From positions 851,218 through 915,217 of the forward strand of contig NZ_KB905343.1 of the NCBI RefSeq assembly GCF_000378765.1: a stretch of DNA of 64,000 nt, given 5' to 3'. The notes beneath the pieces are model-generated. The model was not told the origin of the DNA and ran no database searches. It saw only the letters and a program-made list of their open reading frames with translations. How positions within the stretch are numbered: position 1 is the first letter of the stretch; each line of letters begins with the position of its first letter. This DNA is from Psychroflexus tropicus DSM 15496. GTDB lineage: Bacteria > Bacteroidota > Bacteroidia > Flavobacteriales > Flavobacteriaceae. The translations under genes were made by a program, and so were the position numbers. Of this stretch, positions 17,158 to 25,530 are shown piece after piece.

Positions 17158-17871
17158 ATGAAAAATAAAGTCGCATATATTACAGGAGGAAGTAAAGGTA
17201 TAGGATTTGGCGTTGCTGAAGCTTTGATGCAGCAAGGAGTGAACGTGGCCATTACCAGTCGGTCACAATCCTCAGCAGATGAAGCTGCTGCAGTACTTAA
17301 TGCATCTAATACTGAAGCTAAAGCTATTGGTATTGAAGCCGATGTGAGACAAATGAGCCATCAAATTAGTGCTGTACAACATATCTTAAAGGAGTTTGGC
17401 CAATTGGATTATGTGATTGCCAACGCTGGTTTGGGTCACTATCATAGTATTGAAGATTTGACAGAGGAACAGTGGAAAGAAACGATTGATACTAACCTTA
17501 CTGGAGTGTTTTTCAGCATTAAAGCTTCAGTAGATGCACTTAAGAAAAGCAAGGGCTATTTTATTACGATATCCAGCTTGGCAGGAACAAATTTCTTTGC
17601 TAAAGGCTCTGCATACAATGCCAGTAAATTTGGTGTCACTGGGTTTACTCAGGCTGTGATGCTCGACCTTAGAGATTATGGAGTTAATGTCTCAACCATT
17701 ATGCCTGGTTCGGTAGCTACACACTTTAATGGCAATACCCCAGACGATAGTGATGCCTGGAAAATTCAGCCAGAAGACTTAGGCGAGTTGGTTGTAGATC
17801 TTTTTAAAATGAATCCAAGATCTTTACCAAGTAAAGTAGAAGTAAGACCATCTCAACCTCCGAAAAAATAA
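17158..17871 (+). CDS. Short-chain dehydrogenase/reductase
   Basis: 237 residues of classical SDR. The dinucleotide motif is TGGSKGIG (9-16), NAG at 89-91, and the catalytic triad Ser139/140, Tyr153 and Lys157 (SAYNASKFG). The Rossmann fold is complete and cytosolic. Arg36 after the second strand (ITSRSQ) suggests a preference for NADP. The substrate cannot be told; annotation pipelines often call this type 3-oxoacyl-ACP reductase, but it is not in a fatty-acid gene cluster here. A strong terminator separates it from rpoD. Confidence 0.88.
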   Translation: MKNKVAYITGGSKGIGFGVAEALMQQGVNVAITSRSQSSADEAAAVLNASNTEAKAIGIEADVRQMSHQISAVQHILKEFGQLDYVIANAGLGHYHSIEDLTEEQWKETIDTNLTGVFFSIKASVDALKKSKGYFITISSLAGTNFFAKGSAYNASKFGVTGFTQAVMLDLRDYGVNVSTIMPGSVATHFNGNTPDDSDAWKIQPEDLGELVVDLFKMNPRSLPSKVEVRPSQPPKK

Positions 17872-17888
17872 GTCGAGATTCACTCATT

Positions 17889-17922
17889 AAAAAAGCCATT
17901 CAAATTGAATGGCTTTTTTAAT
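17889..17922. terminator. Bidirectional terminator between SDR gene and rpoD
   Basis: A long symmetrical hairpin AAAAAAGCCATT / AATGGCTTTTTT with a short loop, flanked by A and T runs, able to end transcription from both sides. Confidence 0.9.
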
Positions 17923-17941
17923 ATTAATCAAACATTGGAAA

Positions 17942-18808
17942 TTATCCCAAATATTTTTTTAGCATCTTATTTTTAGACTGATGCTTAAGGCGTCTGATGC
18001 CTTTTTCTCTAATTTGTCTTACTCGCTCTCTACTTAAATCGAACGTATCACCAATTTCCTGAAGTGTCATCGCTGGTTGATTGCCAATACCATAATTTAA
18101 TCGAATGACATCAGCTTCTCTTTGAGAAAGAGTTTCTAAAGCTCTGTTGATTTCAATACTTAAAGAATCTCTCATCAATTGATCATCTGGAGTAGGGGAC
18201 TCGCCAGAACTCAACACGTCATACAAGTTGGAATCGTTTTCACCCTCTTTAAATGGAGCATCCATAGAAAGGTGTCGTCCCGAATTTTTAAGAGCTACTT
18301 TCACCTGAGATTCACTCATATCCAATTCTTTAGCAATTTCAATTGCAGAAGGTGGACGTTCATTTACTTGCTCCAGGTGTGAAAATGTCTTATTGATTTT
18401 ATTGATGACTCCAATTTTATTCAATGGTAATCTTACCACACGAGATTGTTCTGCTAGAGCCTGCAGGATAGATTGTCTGATCCACCATACGGCATAAGAA
18501 ATAAATTTAAATCCACGTGTTTCATCAAAACGTTTGGCAGCTTTCACAAGCCCAACATTACCTTCATTGATTAAATCTGGTAATTTTAATCCTTGATTTT
18601 GATATTGCTTAGCAACAGAGACGACAAATCTTAAATTAGCATTAGTTAATTTTTCCAAAGCCACCTGATCGCCTTCTCGAATACGCTGAGCTAACTCCAC
18701 CTCTTCCTCAGCCGTAATTAAGTCAACCTTACTAATATCCTGGAGATATTTATCTAAGGACTTCGATTCACGATTAGTGACTTGTTTGGTAATTTTAAGC
18801 TGTCTCAT
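17942..18808 (-). CDS. rpoD: Primary RNA polymerase sigma factor, Bacteroidota type
   Basis: 288 residues. Region 1.2 ([15 protein letters not shown]) starts near residue 18, so region 1.1 is absent. Regions 2.1-2.4 follow with [31 protein letters not shown] and [12 protein letters not shown]. Regions 3 and 4.2 ([20 protein letters not shown]) are complete. This is the short housekeeping sigma of Bacteroidota, which reads -33 TTG/-7 TAnnTTTG promoters; such elements precede many genes in this window. Its own upstream region instead carries TTGACT-17-TATTAT. It is a single transcription unit with a terminator downstream. Confidence 0.96.
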   Translation of the reverse strand: MRQLKITKQVTNRESKSLDKYLQDISKVDLITAEEEVELAQRIREGDQVALEKLTNANLRFVVSVAKQYQNQGLKLPDLINEGNVGLVKAAKRFDETRGFKFISYAVWWIRQSILQALAEQSRVVRLPLNKIGVINKINKTFSHLEQVNERPPSAIEIAKELDMSESQVKVALKNSGRHLSMDAPFKEGENDSNLYDVLSSGESPTPDDQLMRDSLSIEINRALETLSQREADVIRLNYGIGNQPAMTLQEIGDTFDLSRERVRQIREKGIRRLKHQSKNKMLKKYLG

Positions 18809-18848
18809 ATATAATTTTTATATAATAGTTAATAACTGTAATCTCGCC

Positions 18849-18877
18849 ATAATACGACATTAAACCGAGAAAGTCAA
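18849..18877 (-). promoter_or_regulatory. E. coli-like -35/-10 promoter before rpoD
   Basis: On the minus strand TTGACT (18872-18877) and TATTAT (18849-18854) are separated by exactly 17 bases, one or two mismatches from the enterobacterial sigma-70 consensus. The start would fall near 18842, leaving a leader of about 34 bases before the rpoD ATG. This differs from the TAnnTTTG elements found elsewhere in the window. Confidence 0.5.
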
Positions 18878-18924
18878 GTCTTATTGTGATATAAAGGTTT
18901 AAATCTTAGTTTTTTATAAAAATC

Positions 18925-19353
18925 TTAAGAAGATAGAAAGCTTAATCCAAAAATGAACACTACTGTCCATTGAAAAGCCCTGTATAAATTCCCACGACTA
19001 AGCTTTTCTGCGGAAACTTCGATGTGTTTTTGACTTTCAATATTTTGATGTAAGGGCACAAAAAATAGAAATGTACTTATCCAGATAGAAACCACCAATA
19101 GGGTGTAAATTAAATGTAGTAGAGAAAACTCTATGATTACAAGATATAAGGCCACTGCTGCCTGAATAAACATAAGCGGAGCCACTATTATTGTTATTCT
19201 AGGAGTATAAACTTTATGCCATGTAATGAGGTCCTTTTCTTGATAAAATAAAAACCCAGGGTAAACAATGAGTTGCACCATCCAAATAAGGACGACCAAT
19301 CCAAAATCAATAACTAATCGAAGCGTTGTGATGTGATCCAGTAAACTTTGCAT
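18925..19353 (-). CDS. Four-helix membrane protein of unknown function
   Basis: 142 residues with about four hydrophobic helices (roughly 12-32, 50-70, 75-98, 122-142). There is a conserved-looking polar loop between helices 3 and 4 (PLHQNIESQKHI) and a Tyr-Pro-Gly motif (VYPGFLFY). It belongs in the inner membrane. I do not recognise a named family. Its ATG shares one base with the stop of the upstream membrane gene (TAATG), so the two are translationally coupled and may form a complex. Confidence 0.7.
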   Translation of the reverse strand: MQSLLDHITTLRLVIDFGLVVLIWMVQLIVYPGFLFYQEKDLITWHKVYTPRITIIVAPLMFIQAAVALYLVIIEFSLLHLIYTLLVVSIWISTFLFFVPLHQNIESQKHIEVSAEKLSRGNLYRAFQWTVVFIFGLSFLSS

Positions 19354-19739
19354 TATTCAGTTAGTTTCCAGTTGTACTCTTGATGTACCTTTTTCAGAAT
19401 CAAAAAGAAGGGGATCCACCACACAAAATCATTGGTAATCAAAGTGTAAAAAAATTCGAAAGGCACTTTTCCTTCAACATAATTGAACACGAAACCCAGT
19501 GGTCCAAATAGTTTGCCAAGGAAACCTACTGCCACTATGGGCCAATGCCTTAAGGGATCGTAAGAAGCCCACCAATAGCCTAGACCGTAAACTCCAATCA
19601 CCATCCCCATACCTTGCCAAATCATGGGCTGGGTAGGAAGTTCCATACCTACAAGTTGAAAAAAATGATTGGGGAAAATAACCACCCAGGCTCCCCAAAG
19701 TATATTATAAACTGCAGCTAGTTGTAATGTTAATTTCAT
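19353..19739 (-). CDS. Small Trp-rich membrane protein, partner of the next gene
   Basis: 128 residues with four hydrophobic helices and many Trp and Pro at helix ends. A Gly-rich second helix (MGMVIGVYGLGYWWAS) and a C-terminal basic tail are present. Flavobacterial homologues are sometimes labelled 'alkyl hydroperoxide reductase', but no peroxiredoxin motif or Cys exists here, so that label should not be used. It is translationally coupled (TAATG) to the downstream membrane protein. Function is unknown. Confidence 0.68.
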   Translation of the reverse strand: MKLTLQLAAVYNILWGAWVVIFPNHFFQLVGMELPTQPMIWQGMGMVIGVYGLGYWWASYDPLRHWPIVAVGFLGKLFGPLGFVFNYVEGKVPFEFFYTLITNDFVWWIPFFLILKKVHQEYNWKLTE

Positions 19740-19797
19740 GAGGCAAAAATAGCTATACGGCTGTGAACAAGTTTAAATATTATTAAAATTAATGCAT

Positions 19798-19829
19798 AAA
19801 AAAAGCCACTCGTTAAAGTGACTTTTTTT
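19798..19829 (-). terminator. Terminator of the FKBP gene
   Basis: A hairpin of about 12 pairs with one mismatch (AAAAAAAGCCACT against AGTGACTTTTTTT), placed just after the FKBP stop on the minus strand. Confidence 0.75.
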
Positions 19830-19846
19830 GATACTATATAACTAAA

Positions 19847-20281
19847 TTAGCTTTTGATTTCGACTAATTCTAATTCGAAAGTCAAATCATGACCAGCAAG
19901 CGGATGGTTAGCATCTACTACAATATGGTCATCATTTACTTCTGCAACTCTTAATTGACGCTCAGTTCCGTCAGGATTTTGAGAAACTAATCCCATTCCA
20001 ACTTCTGGCTTAATTTCTTCAGGAAGTTGATCTTTACCTACTTGCTGGAAAAGCTCTTTTCTTACTTCTCCGTAAGCCTCTTCTTTAGGGATTTCTATGG
20101 TTTTCTTTTCTGCTTCTTTCATATTAAGTACACCAGTTTCAAATCCTGGAATAATAGTTCCTTCACCTAATGTAAATTCAATAGGTTCTCTTTCTAAAGA
20201 ACTATCGAAGACTTGACCTGTAGAGGCTAATTTTCCAGTGTAATGAACTTTTACGGTGTCTTTTTCTTTAACTTGACTCAT
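19847..20281 (-). CDS. SlyD-like FKBP peptidyl-prolyl isomerase
   Basis: 144 residues. The FKBP N-terminus KVHYTGKLASTGQVFDSS and the GTIIPGFETGVL loop (about 41-52) are clear. The insert-in-flap domain (about 65-125, containing KEEAYGEV) makes it SlyD-like. The His- and Cys-rich metal-binding tail of E. coli SlyD is missing; the protein ends shortly after LTFELELVEI. It is a cytosolic folding catalyst and chaperone for proline-limited folding. The promoter is well formed: TTGG at 20359-20362 and TACCTTTG at 20333-20340 (minus strand, 18-base spacer). Confidence 0.92.
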   Translation of the reverse strand: MSQVKEKDTVKVHYTGKLASTGQVFDSSLEREPIEFTLGEGTIIPGFETGVLNMKEAEKKTIEIPKEEAYGEVRKELFQQVGKDQLPEEIKPEVGMGLVSQNPDGTERQLRVAEVNDDHIVVDANHPLAGHDLTFELELVEIKS

Positions 20282-20332
20282 AATTTTAAATTATTGATTT
20301 CTAATTAATTAGATTTCGTTGTTAATTCTGTG

Positions 20333-20362
20333 CAAAGGTAGAATTTAGAATTCCAATCCCAA
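20333..20362 (-). promoter_or_regulatory. Bacteroidota-type promoter of the FKBP gene
   Basis: Minus strand: -33 TTGG (20359-20362), 18-base spacer, -7 TACCTTTG (20333-20340). A leader of roughly 45 bases precedes the ATG. Confidence 0.65.
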
Positions 20363-20461
20363 TTTTATCTACAACAAATTCAGCATTTTAAAGGAATTTT
20401 AACCTTAGCGAAGAGGTAAATTGAAAGAATAGAATTTAATTTCGTCTCATATTTAATAATT

Positions 20462-20896
20462 ATGGGAGAAAATTCAAAAAAGCCAGATCAGGTTGTGTAT
20501 AATGAAGACACTGGAAAATACGATGCCAGTTTATTACCTTATGCAACGAATTCTGCGGCTCCCAAAATCACATCGACAGATTTAACCGGTTGGAAAAACT
20601 CAAATGTGAGTAAGGTAAATCATCAGATCAAAACTGAATATGATGAGTTAAGATCTAAATATGAAAAGCTAATTGCTCAATACGAGTATAACAACCTTAT
20701 ATATAGTGCAGAATTTAGTTTTGAACCCATTGTAGGTGAAGTTTATCATCTTTATGAGAAAAAAAGTGGAACTATATTTTTATCTATAATCTCTCCCAAT
20801 GAATGTAATTTTAAATTCAAAGGGAGTTTCAAACTCAATGAAGATAAAATGTGGATCCGTCTCGATAACCCTAAATCTAAATTAGAAAATAATTAA
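20462..20896 (+). CDS. DUF2452 family protein
   Basis: 144 residues, no signal peptide or membrane helix. The N-terminus (KKPDQVVYNEDTGKYDASLLPY) and the central INTEYDEL-like helical stretch with FEPIVGEVYHLYEKKSG fit DUF2452, a family found in Bacteroidota and some eukaryotes with no assigned biochemical function. It is probably cytosolic. The stop lies 1 base before the start of the dienelactone hydrolase gene, so the two are likely one operon. Confidence 0.8.
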   Translation: MGENSKKPDQVVYNEDTGKYDASLLPYATNSAAPKITSTDLTGWKNSNVSKVNHQIKTEYDELRSKYEKLIAQYEYNNLIYSAEFSFEPIVGEVYHLYEKKSGTIFLSIISPNECNFKFKGSFKLNEDKMWIRLDNPKSKLENN

Positions 20897-20897
20897 T

Positions 20898-21743
20898 ATG
20901 AACGGATTGAAAAGTTTAAGTTTTTTATTCATAGCAATTTCGCTATTAAGTTGTAAATCTGAAGGAGAAAAGGCTTCCACGAAACAAGTGGAGCAAATCC
21001 AGACCGAAGAAGTTGAAATCATAGGAAAGGAAATCTCCTATAAATCAGATTCTACTGTTTTGAGAGGTTATATCGCTCACAATGAATTGATTGACCAGAA
21101 AAGACCTGGGATTATCGTCGTTCATGAATGGTGGGGTCACGATGAGTTTGCCAGAGAAAAAGCCGATGAGTTGGCAGAAATGGGTTACGTTGCCTTAGCG
21201 GTAGACATGTATGGAGAAGGTAAGCAAGCAAATCATCCTGATGAAGCTATGGCATTTTCCAGTAATGTGATGAAAAATTTTGACACGGCAAAGCAACGTT
21301 TTATGGCTGCTGTAGAAACTCTTAAAGCTGATAAAAATGTTAATCCAGATCAAATATCTGCCGTAGGTTTTTGCTTTGGCGGAAGTGTAGCCTTGTCTAT
21401 GGCTAATGCTGGTGTTGATTTAGATGCAGTGGCAGTCTTTCATAGTGGATTAGGTCTTCCTGTTATGCCAAGTGAAAAATTAAAGGCCAAACTTTTAATC
21501 CAAAACGGTGCTGAGGATATGATGATTACCGATGAACAGGAAAAAGCATTTAAAAATCAATTAGAAGCCGTGAATGCAGATTATGAATATATAGCTTTCG
21601 ATGGTGTAAAGCATTCATTCACTAACAAAGATGCTGATAGCTTAGCTAAAAAACACGATTTACCATTAGCTTATGATAAGGAAGCATCCGAAAAATCTTG
21701 GGAGAATATGACTGAATTATTTGAAAAAGTTTATAGCAACTAG
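20898..21743 (+). CDS. Dienelactone hydrolase family lipoprotein
   Basis: 281 residues. The signal peptide ends in a lipobox with Cys19 (SLLSC), so it is a membrane-anchored periplasmic lipoprotein. The alpha/beta-hydrolase carries the DLH-type Cys nucleophile, Cys159 in VGFCFGGS, with Asp207 (NGAEDMMI) and His239 (VKHSFT) completing the triad. HEWWGHDEFARE (76-87) is the oxyanion region typical of the family. Such secreted DLH proteins act on small esters or lactones; the substrate is unknown. It follows DUF2452 by 1 base and is closed by a bidirectional terminator. Confidence 0.9.
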   Translation: MNGLKSLSFLFIAISLLSCKSEGEKASTKQVEQIQTEEVEIIGKEISYKSDSTVLRGYIAHNELIDQKRPGIIVVHEWWGHDEFAREKADELAEMGYVALAVDMYGEGKQANHPDEAMAFSSNVMKNFDTAKQRFMAAVETLKADKNVNPDQISAVGFCFGGSVALSMANAGVDLDAVAVFHSGLGLPVMPSEKLKAKLLIQNGAEDMMITDEQEKAFKNQLEAVNADYEYIAFDGVKHSFTNKDADSLAKKHDLPLAYDKEASEKSWENMTELFEKVYSN

Positions 21744-21762
21744 AGTTAAGTTTGTTGCAAAG

Positions 21763-21798
21763 AAAAAGCCTGCTTAGATCAACTAGGCAGGCTTTTTT
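21763..21798. terminator. Bidirectional terminator between DLH and OmpA genes
   Basis: Hairpin AAAAAGCCTGCTTAG / CTAGGCAGGCTTTTTT with one mismatch and a 5-base loop, flanked by A and T runs. Confidence 0.88.
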
Positions 21799-21819
21799 GA
21801 TTTTGAGAGTTTAAGAGTT

Positions 21820-22665
21820 TTACTTTTTTAAGATTTCCATATATCTCTCAACTTTAGGAAGCAAAAGAATGGTTGTTCTTCTATTTTTTGCTCGACCTTC
21901 TGCCGTAGAATTATCAGCCACTGGCATAAAATGCGAACGACCAGAGGCGATTAAACGATCTCCTCCAACCTGAAATTTATCTTCCAGAGTTCTTACTACA
22001 GAAGCAGCCCTTCTAATACTCAAATCCCAGTTGTCTACAATGTAAGAAGATTCCGCAATTTTCATATCATCGGCATGACCTTCAACTCTAACATCCATAT
22101 TGGGTTCAGAATTGATGACTTCTGCAATCCTAGCCAGTAAATTATAGGCCTTTTTATCTACCCAATAGCTTCCGCTTTTAAACAGTACCTGATCGGTAAG
22201 AGTGATTCTAACGACAGGATCTAAAACCTTAACATTGATGGCAGCATCGGCAACTCTATCCTCATCTTTCATTTGCTTAAGCAAATTAGATTTGATATTA
22301 TATGCTACTGCTAGATTAATAGAATCTTCCAGAGTCATGGCCTGAGAGCGTTGTTCTGCAGGCATCTTAGAAAAGACTCTTCTTAAATTTGCTTTTGCTG
22401 ATTCTGAAACTAACTGGCCACTGTTAGTCAGTTCGATCCTGTTTTCAGAACTCCCCTGAAGCTCAGCAATTTTTTGCTTGTAGGAGGTGACTTCACTTTC
22501 AAGTTGCATGTAGCTTTCGTTACAAGACTCTTTTTCAGATTTCAGCTCAGAAAGTTCTTTCTCAAGAGCTGTTTTTTGATTTTCAACTTGGTTCAGTTGC
22601 TTTTTAGAGACACATGAAGTTAATAATACTGCAAATAAAACTGTAATTGTAGCAATTTTAGTCAT
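21820..22665 (-). CDS. OmpA-family peptidoglycan-binding lipoprotein
   Basis: 281 residues. The lipobox Cys is Cys18 (LLTSC). A coiled coil covers about 20-70, rich in Glu/Lys heptads. The OmpA/MotB C-terminal domain spans about 150-275, with DVRVEGHADDMK, the helix NWDLSIRRAASVVRTLE, and the terminal GRAKNRRTTILLLP carrying the NRR arginine that contacts diaminopimelate. It tethers the membrane to peptidoglycan. A middle section (90-140) is unassigned. This coiled-coil plus OmpA layout is common in Bacteroidota. The gene is monocistronic. Confidence 0.9.
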   Translation of the reverse strand: MTKIATITVLFAVLLTSCVSKKQLNQVENQKTALEKELSELKSEKESCNESYMQLESEVTSYKQKIAELQGSSENRIELTNSGQLVSESAKANLRRVFSKMPAEQRSQAMTLEDSINLAVAYNIKSNLLKQMKDEDRVADAAINVKVLDPVVRITLTDQVLFKSGSYWVDKKAYNLLARIAEVINSEPNMDVRVEGHADDMKIAESSYIVDNWDLSIRRAASVVRTLEDKFQVGGDRLIASGRSHFMPVADNSTAEGRAKNRRTTILLLPKVERYMEILKK

Positions 22666-22710
22666 AAGTAGTTAGTTTTAAGATAAATGTAAAAATATTT
22701 TCAAAATAAA

Positions 22711-23370
22711 CTACAATTTTTTTCCAAATGCTAAATCTCCTGCATCTCCCAAACCTGGCATGATATAGCCCTTTTCATTTAGATCATCATCAATATCAGC
22801 AATCCATAAGTGAGCATGGTCTGGCAAGTATTGATCAATAAGACCTACTCCTGCTTGAGCGCCAACTACAGAGAGGATGTGAGTAGATTTAGGCTTACCT
22901 AATTTTTCTAAAGCCTTTAATACATGCAACATCGATAAGCCAGTGGCCAGCATAGGATCTGCTAATAGGAGAGTTTTACCTTCCAAGCTTGGAGAAGAGA
23001 GGTATTCTACAACAATATCGAACTCTTCATCAGCGCCAGACTCAGCCTGCTGTCTATAGGCAGATACATAAGCGCTATCCGCCTCATCAAAATAATTTAG
23101 AATCCCGTTATGTAAAGGAATGCCCGCCCTTAAAATAGAACAAATCACAAGGTCTTCATCTACAATTTCAGAAGCAGATGGACTAAGTGGAGTTTCAAAC
23201 TCATGTGATTTGTAATTGAGAGTTTTACTCATTTCGTAACACAATACTTCGCCAATACGTTCAATATTACGTCTAAATTTCATTCTGTCTTTCTGAATGG
23301 TCTCATCACGAATTTGATGTAAAAAATGATTGAGTACTGAATTGGATTGACTTAGGTTGTGAATATGCAT
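22711..23370 (-). CDS. upp: Uracil phosphoribosyltransferase
   Basis: 219 residues from ATG 23370. A TTG at 23385 would lie inside the -7 box TACTTTTG and is unlikely to be the start. The PRPP-binding loop is ADPMLATGLS, with the upstream motif ICSILRAGIPLHNGI and the C-terminal uracil-binding YIMPGLGDAGDLAFG. The enzyme converts uracil and PRPP to UMP for pyrimidine salvage in the cytosol. The canonical loop has Gly-Gly-Ser; here it reads Gly-Leu-Ser. The promoter overlaps the gene start, so the mRNA leader must be very short. Confidence 0.94.
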   Translation of the reverse strand: MHIHNLSQSNSVLNHFLHQIRDETIQKDRMKFRRNIERIGEVLCYEMSKTLNYKSHEFETPLSPSASEIVDEDLVICSILRAGIPLHNGILNYFDEADSAYVSAYRQQAESGADEEFDIVVEYLSSPSLEGKTLLLADPMLATGLSMLHVLKALEKLGKPKSTHILSVVGAQAGVGLIDQYLPDHAHLWIADIDDDLNEKGYIMPGLGDAGDLAFGKKL

Positions 23371-23382
23371 GATGTTTTTTTT

Positions 23383-23415
23383 CAAAAGTAATGGATTTCA
23401 GTAAGAGAATCCAAG
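23383..23415 (-). promoter_or_regulatory. Bacteroidota-type promoter of upp
   Basis: Minus strand: -33 CTTGG (23411-23415), about 20 bases, then -7 TACTTTTG (23383-23390). It lies only about 13 bases before the ATG at 23370, implying a nearly leaderless transcript and fixing the start codon choice. Confidence 0.65.
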
Positions 23416-23498
23416 GCCTTATAAGAGTTTAATCTTTGTTAATTTTATTTTGAATTGTTTTAATATTAGTACTTTAAAAGTTCTAATCTAAAAGCATA

Positions 23499-25463
23499 AT
23501 GATGGCTAAAAATGTAACTCAAAAATTGATAGAATCTCATCTCATAGAAGGAAAAATGACGCCAGGTGAGGAGATAGGGTTAAAAATTGATCAAGCTTTG
23601 CTTCAGGATGCAACGGGTACTTTGGTCCAGCTAGAACTTGAAGCTATGGGACTAGATCGAGCTAAAACTGAAGTGGCGGTTCAATATGTAGATCATAACT
23701 TACTCCAAACGGACTTTAAAAACGCAGATGATCATAAATTTTTAAAATCAGCAGCGCAGCGGTTTGGATTATGGTTTAGTCGACCAGGGAATGGTGTAAG
23801 TCACCCTGTCCATATGGAGCGTTTTGGGAAACCTGGTAAAACGATGGTAGGTTCAGATTCGCATACCTGTGCTGCTGGATCACTGGGAATGCTTGCTATT
23901 GGAACTGGAGGTCTAGATGTGGCGGCAGCCATTGCAGGACAGCCTTATTTTGTAAAAATGCCAAAGGTAATGGGCGTAAAACTCACCGGAAAATTACCAG
24001 ATTGGGTCAGTGCCAAAGATGTGGTTCTGGAAATGCTAAGACGACACGATGTAAAGGGCGGGGTTGGAAAAATCATCGAATATTATGGAGATGGTTTAAA
24101 TGAATTGAGTGCTATGGACCGCCATGTTATCGCCAATATGGGAGCAGAACTTGGAGCAACAACGACTGTGTTTCCAAGTGATCATGAAACCAAACGCTTT
24201 TTAAAGTCTCAGGAGCGCGAAGCAGACTGGAGTGAGCTACTAGCCGATGAAGGTTGTGATTATGATTTTCATGAAGAGATTATTTTAGATGATTTGGTCC
24301 CTCTTATAGCCTTACCTACAAGCCCTGGTAATGTAGTGTCAGTAAGTGAAGTAGCTGGTAAAGAAATTAGCCAGGTGGTGATAGGTTCTTCTGCCAATCC
24401 TGGGTTACGTGATTTTTGGGTGGCCAGTGCCATTGTAAAAGATAAAAGTGTAAGCCCGGAAGTAAGTTTTGATATCAACCCTACCTCAAGGCAAATCATG
24501 CAAAATATGATCGAAAATAAAACCTTTGGGAATCTGATTAAGTCTGGGGCCAGGTTTCACCAATCGGGTTGTATGGGCTGTATTGGTATGGGTCAGGCCC
24601 CAGCCAGTGGCACTATCAGTTTAAGAACCATGCCCCGTAATTTCCCAGACCGAAGTGGAACCAAAGACGATCAGGTGTATTTATGCAGTCCGGAAACTGC
24701 AGCAGCATCAGCTTTAATGGGCAAGATTACTGACCCCAGAGATCTAGAGAAAGAATTCAATATGAGCTATCCAAAGTTTGAATATCCAACTTATGAAATC
24801 ATCAACACCGATATGCTTATAGCTCCAGTTGAAAACAATCAGGAAGTCAACTTAGAAAAGGGACCAAACATCAAAACCTTACCAGAAATACCTGAGCTTG
24901 GGCATACTTACAAGGTTCCAATTCTCCTAAAAATGGGAGATAACATATCTACCGATGAAATTTTAAAAGCAGGAGCAGAGGTGTTGCCGTTTAGAAGTAA
25001 CCTCCCTGAAATCAGTAAGTATTCGTTTACCGTGATAGATAAAACTTTCTACGATAGAGCCATGGAAAGTAAAGATTCTCATGGTGGACATGTTGTGGTA
25101 GCGGCCCATAATTACGCCCAGGGATCCAGTCGGGAACACGCAGCTTTAGCTCCAAAATATCTGGGTCAAGTCGCAGTTCTGGCTAAAAGCTACGCCAGAA
25201 TAGCCTGGCAGAATCTAGTTAATTTTGGAATATTGCCACTCGAATTTATAGAAGAGGCCGATTATGATAAATTTGATCAAGGCGATGAAGTAGAATTAAA
25301 AGACGTAGTTAACTCGGTGAAATCTAAAGAAGATATCAAGGTCGTTATTCATAAGCCAGACGGCAGTACTCATAGCATCAAAGCGAAGCACTCCTTGAGT
25401 GATCGCCAGATCAATGTGCTCGTAAAAGGTGGTATCATCAATGATTTTAAAGAAAAGCTTTAA
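23499..25463 (+). CDS. Aconitate hydratase, short Aquifex-type
   Basis: 654 residues, the length of the short Aquifex-type aconitases rather than the 750-900 of common AcnA/AcnB. Domains 1-3 include GSDSHTCAAGSLGM (118-131) and GCMGCIGMG (357-365, Cys358 and Cys361 for the [4Fe-4S] cluster). The swivelling C-terminal domain has GSSREHAALAPKYLG with the catalytic Ser. At the place of the first cluster Cys (SCTNS in standard aconitases) it reads GSSANPGLRD, so Ser298 stands where Cys is expected. It probably interconverts citrate and isocitrate; a homoaconitase-like substrate is possible. A perfect terminator follows. Confidence 0.88.
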   Translation: MMAKNVTQKLIESHLIEGKMTPGEEIGLKIDQALLQDATGTLVQLELEAMGLDRAKTEVAVQYVDHNLLQTDFKNADDHKFLKSAAQRFGLWFSRPGNGVSHPVHMERFGKPGKTMVGSDSHTCAAGSLGMLAIGTGGLDVAAAIAGQPYFVKMPKVMGVKLTGKLPDWVSAKDVVLEMLRRHDVKGGVGKIIEYYGDGLNELSAMDRHVIANMGAELGATTTVFPSDHETKRFLKSQEREADWSELLADEGCDYDFHEEIILDDLVPLIALPTSPGNVVSVSEVAGKEISQVVIGSSANPGLRDFWVASAIVKDKSVSPEVSFDINPTSRQIMQNMIENKTFGNLIKSGARFHQSGCMGCIGMGQAPASGTISLRTMPRNFPDRSGTKDDQVYLCSPETAAASALMGKITDPRDLEKEFNMSYPKFEYPTYEIINTDMLIAPVENNQEVNLEKGPNIKTLPEIPELGHTYKVPILLKMGDNISTDEILKAGAEVLPFRSNLPEISKYSFTVIDKTFYDRAMESKDSHGGHVVVAAHNYAQGSSREHAALAPKYLGQVAVLAKSYARIAWQNLVNFGILPLEFIEEADYDKFDQGDEVELKDVVNSVKSKEDIKVVIHKPDGSTHSIKAKHSLSDRQINVLVKGGIINDFKEKL

Positions 25464-25482
25464 GCTAGAACCTTAGAACATT

Positions 25483-25514
25483 AAAAAAGCGCTCACCAGA
25501 GCGCTTTTTTATTA
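25483..25514. terminator. Bidirectional terminator after aconitase
   Basis: A perfect 12-base stem AAAAAAGCGCTC / GAGCGCTTTTTT with loop ACCA. Confidence 0.93.
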
Positions 25515-25530
25515 TATAAAATAAATTTTA

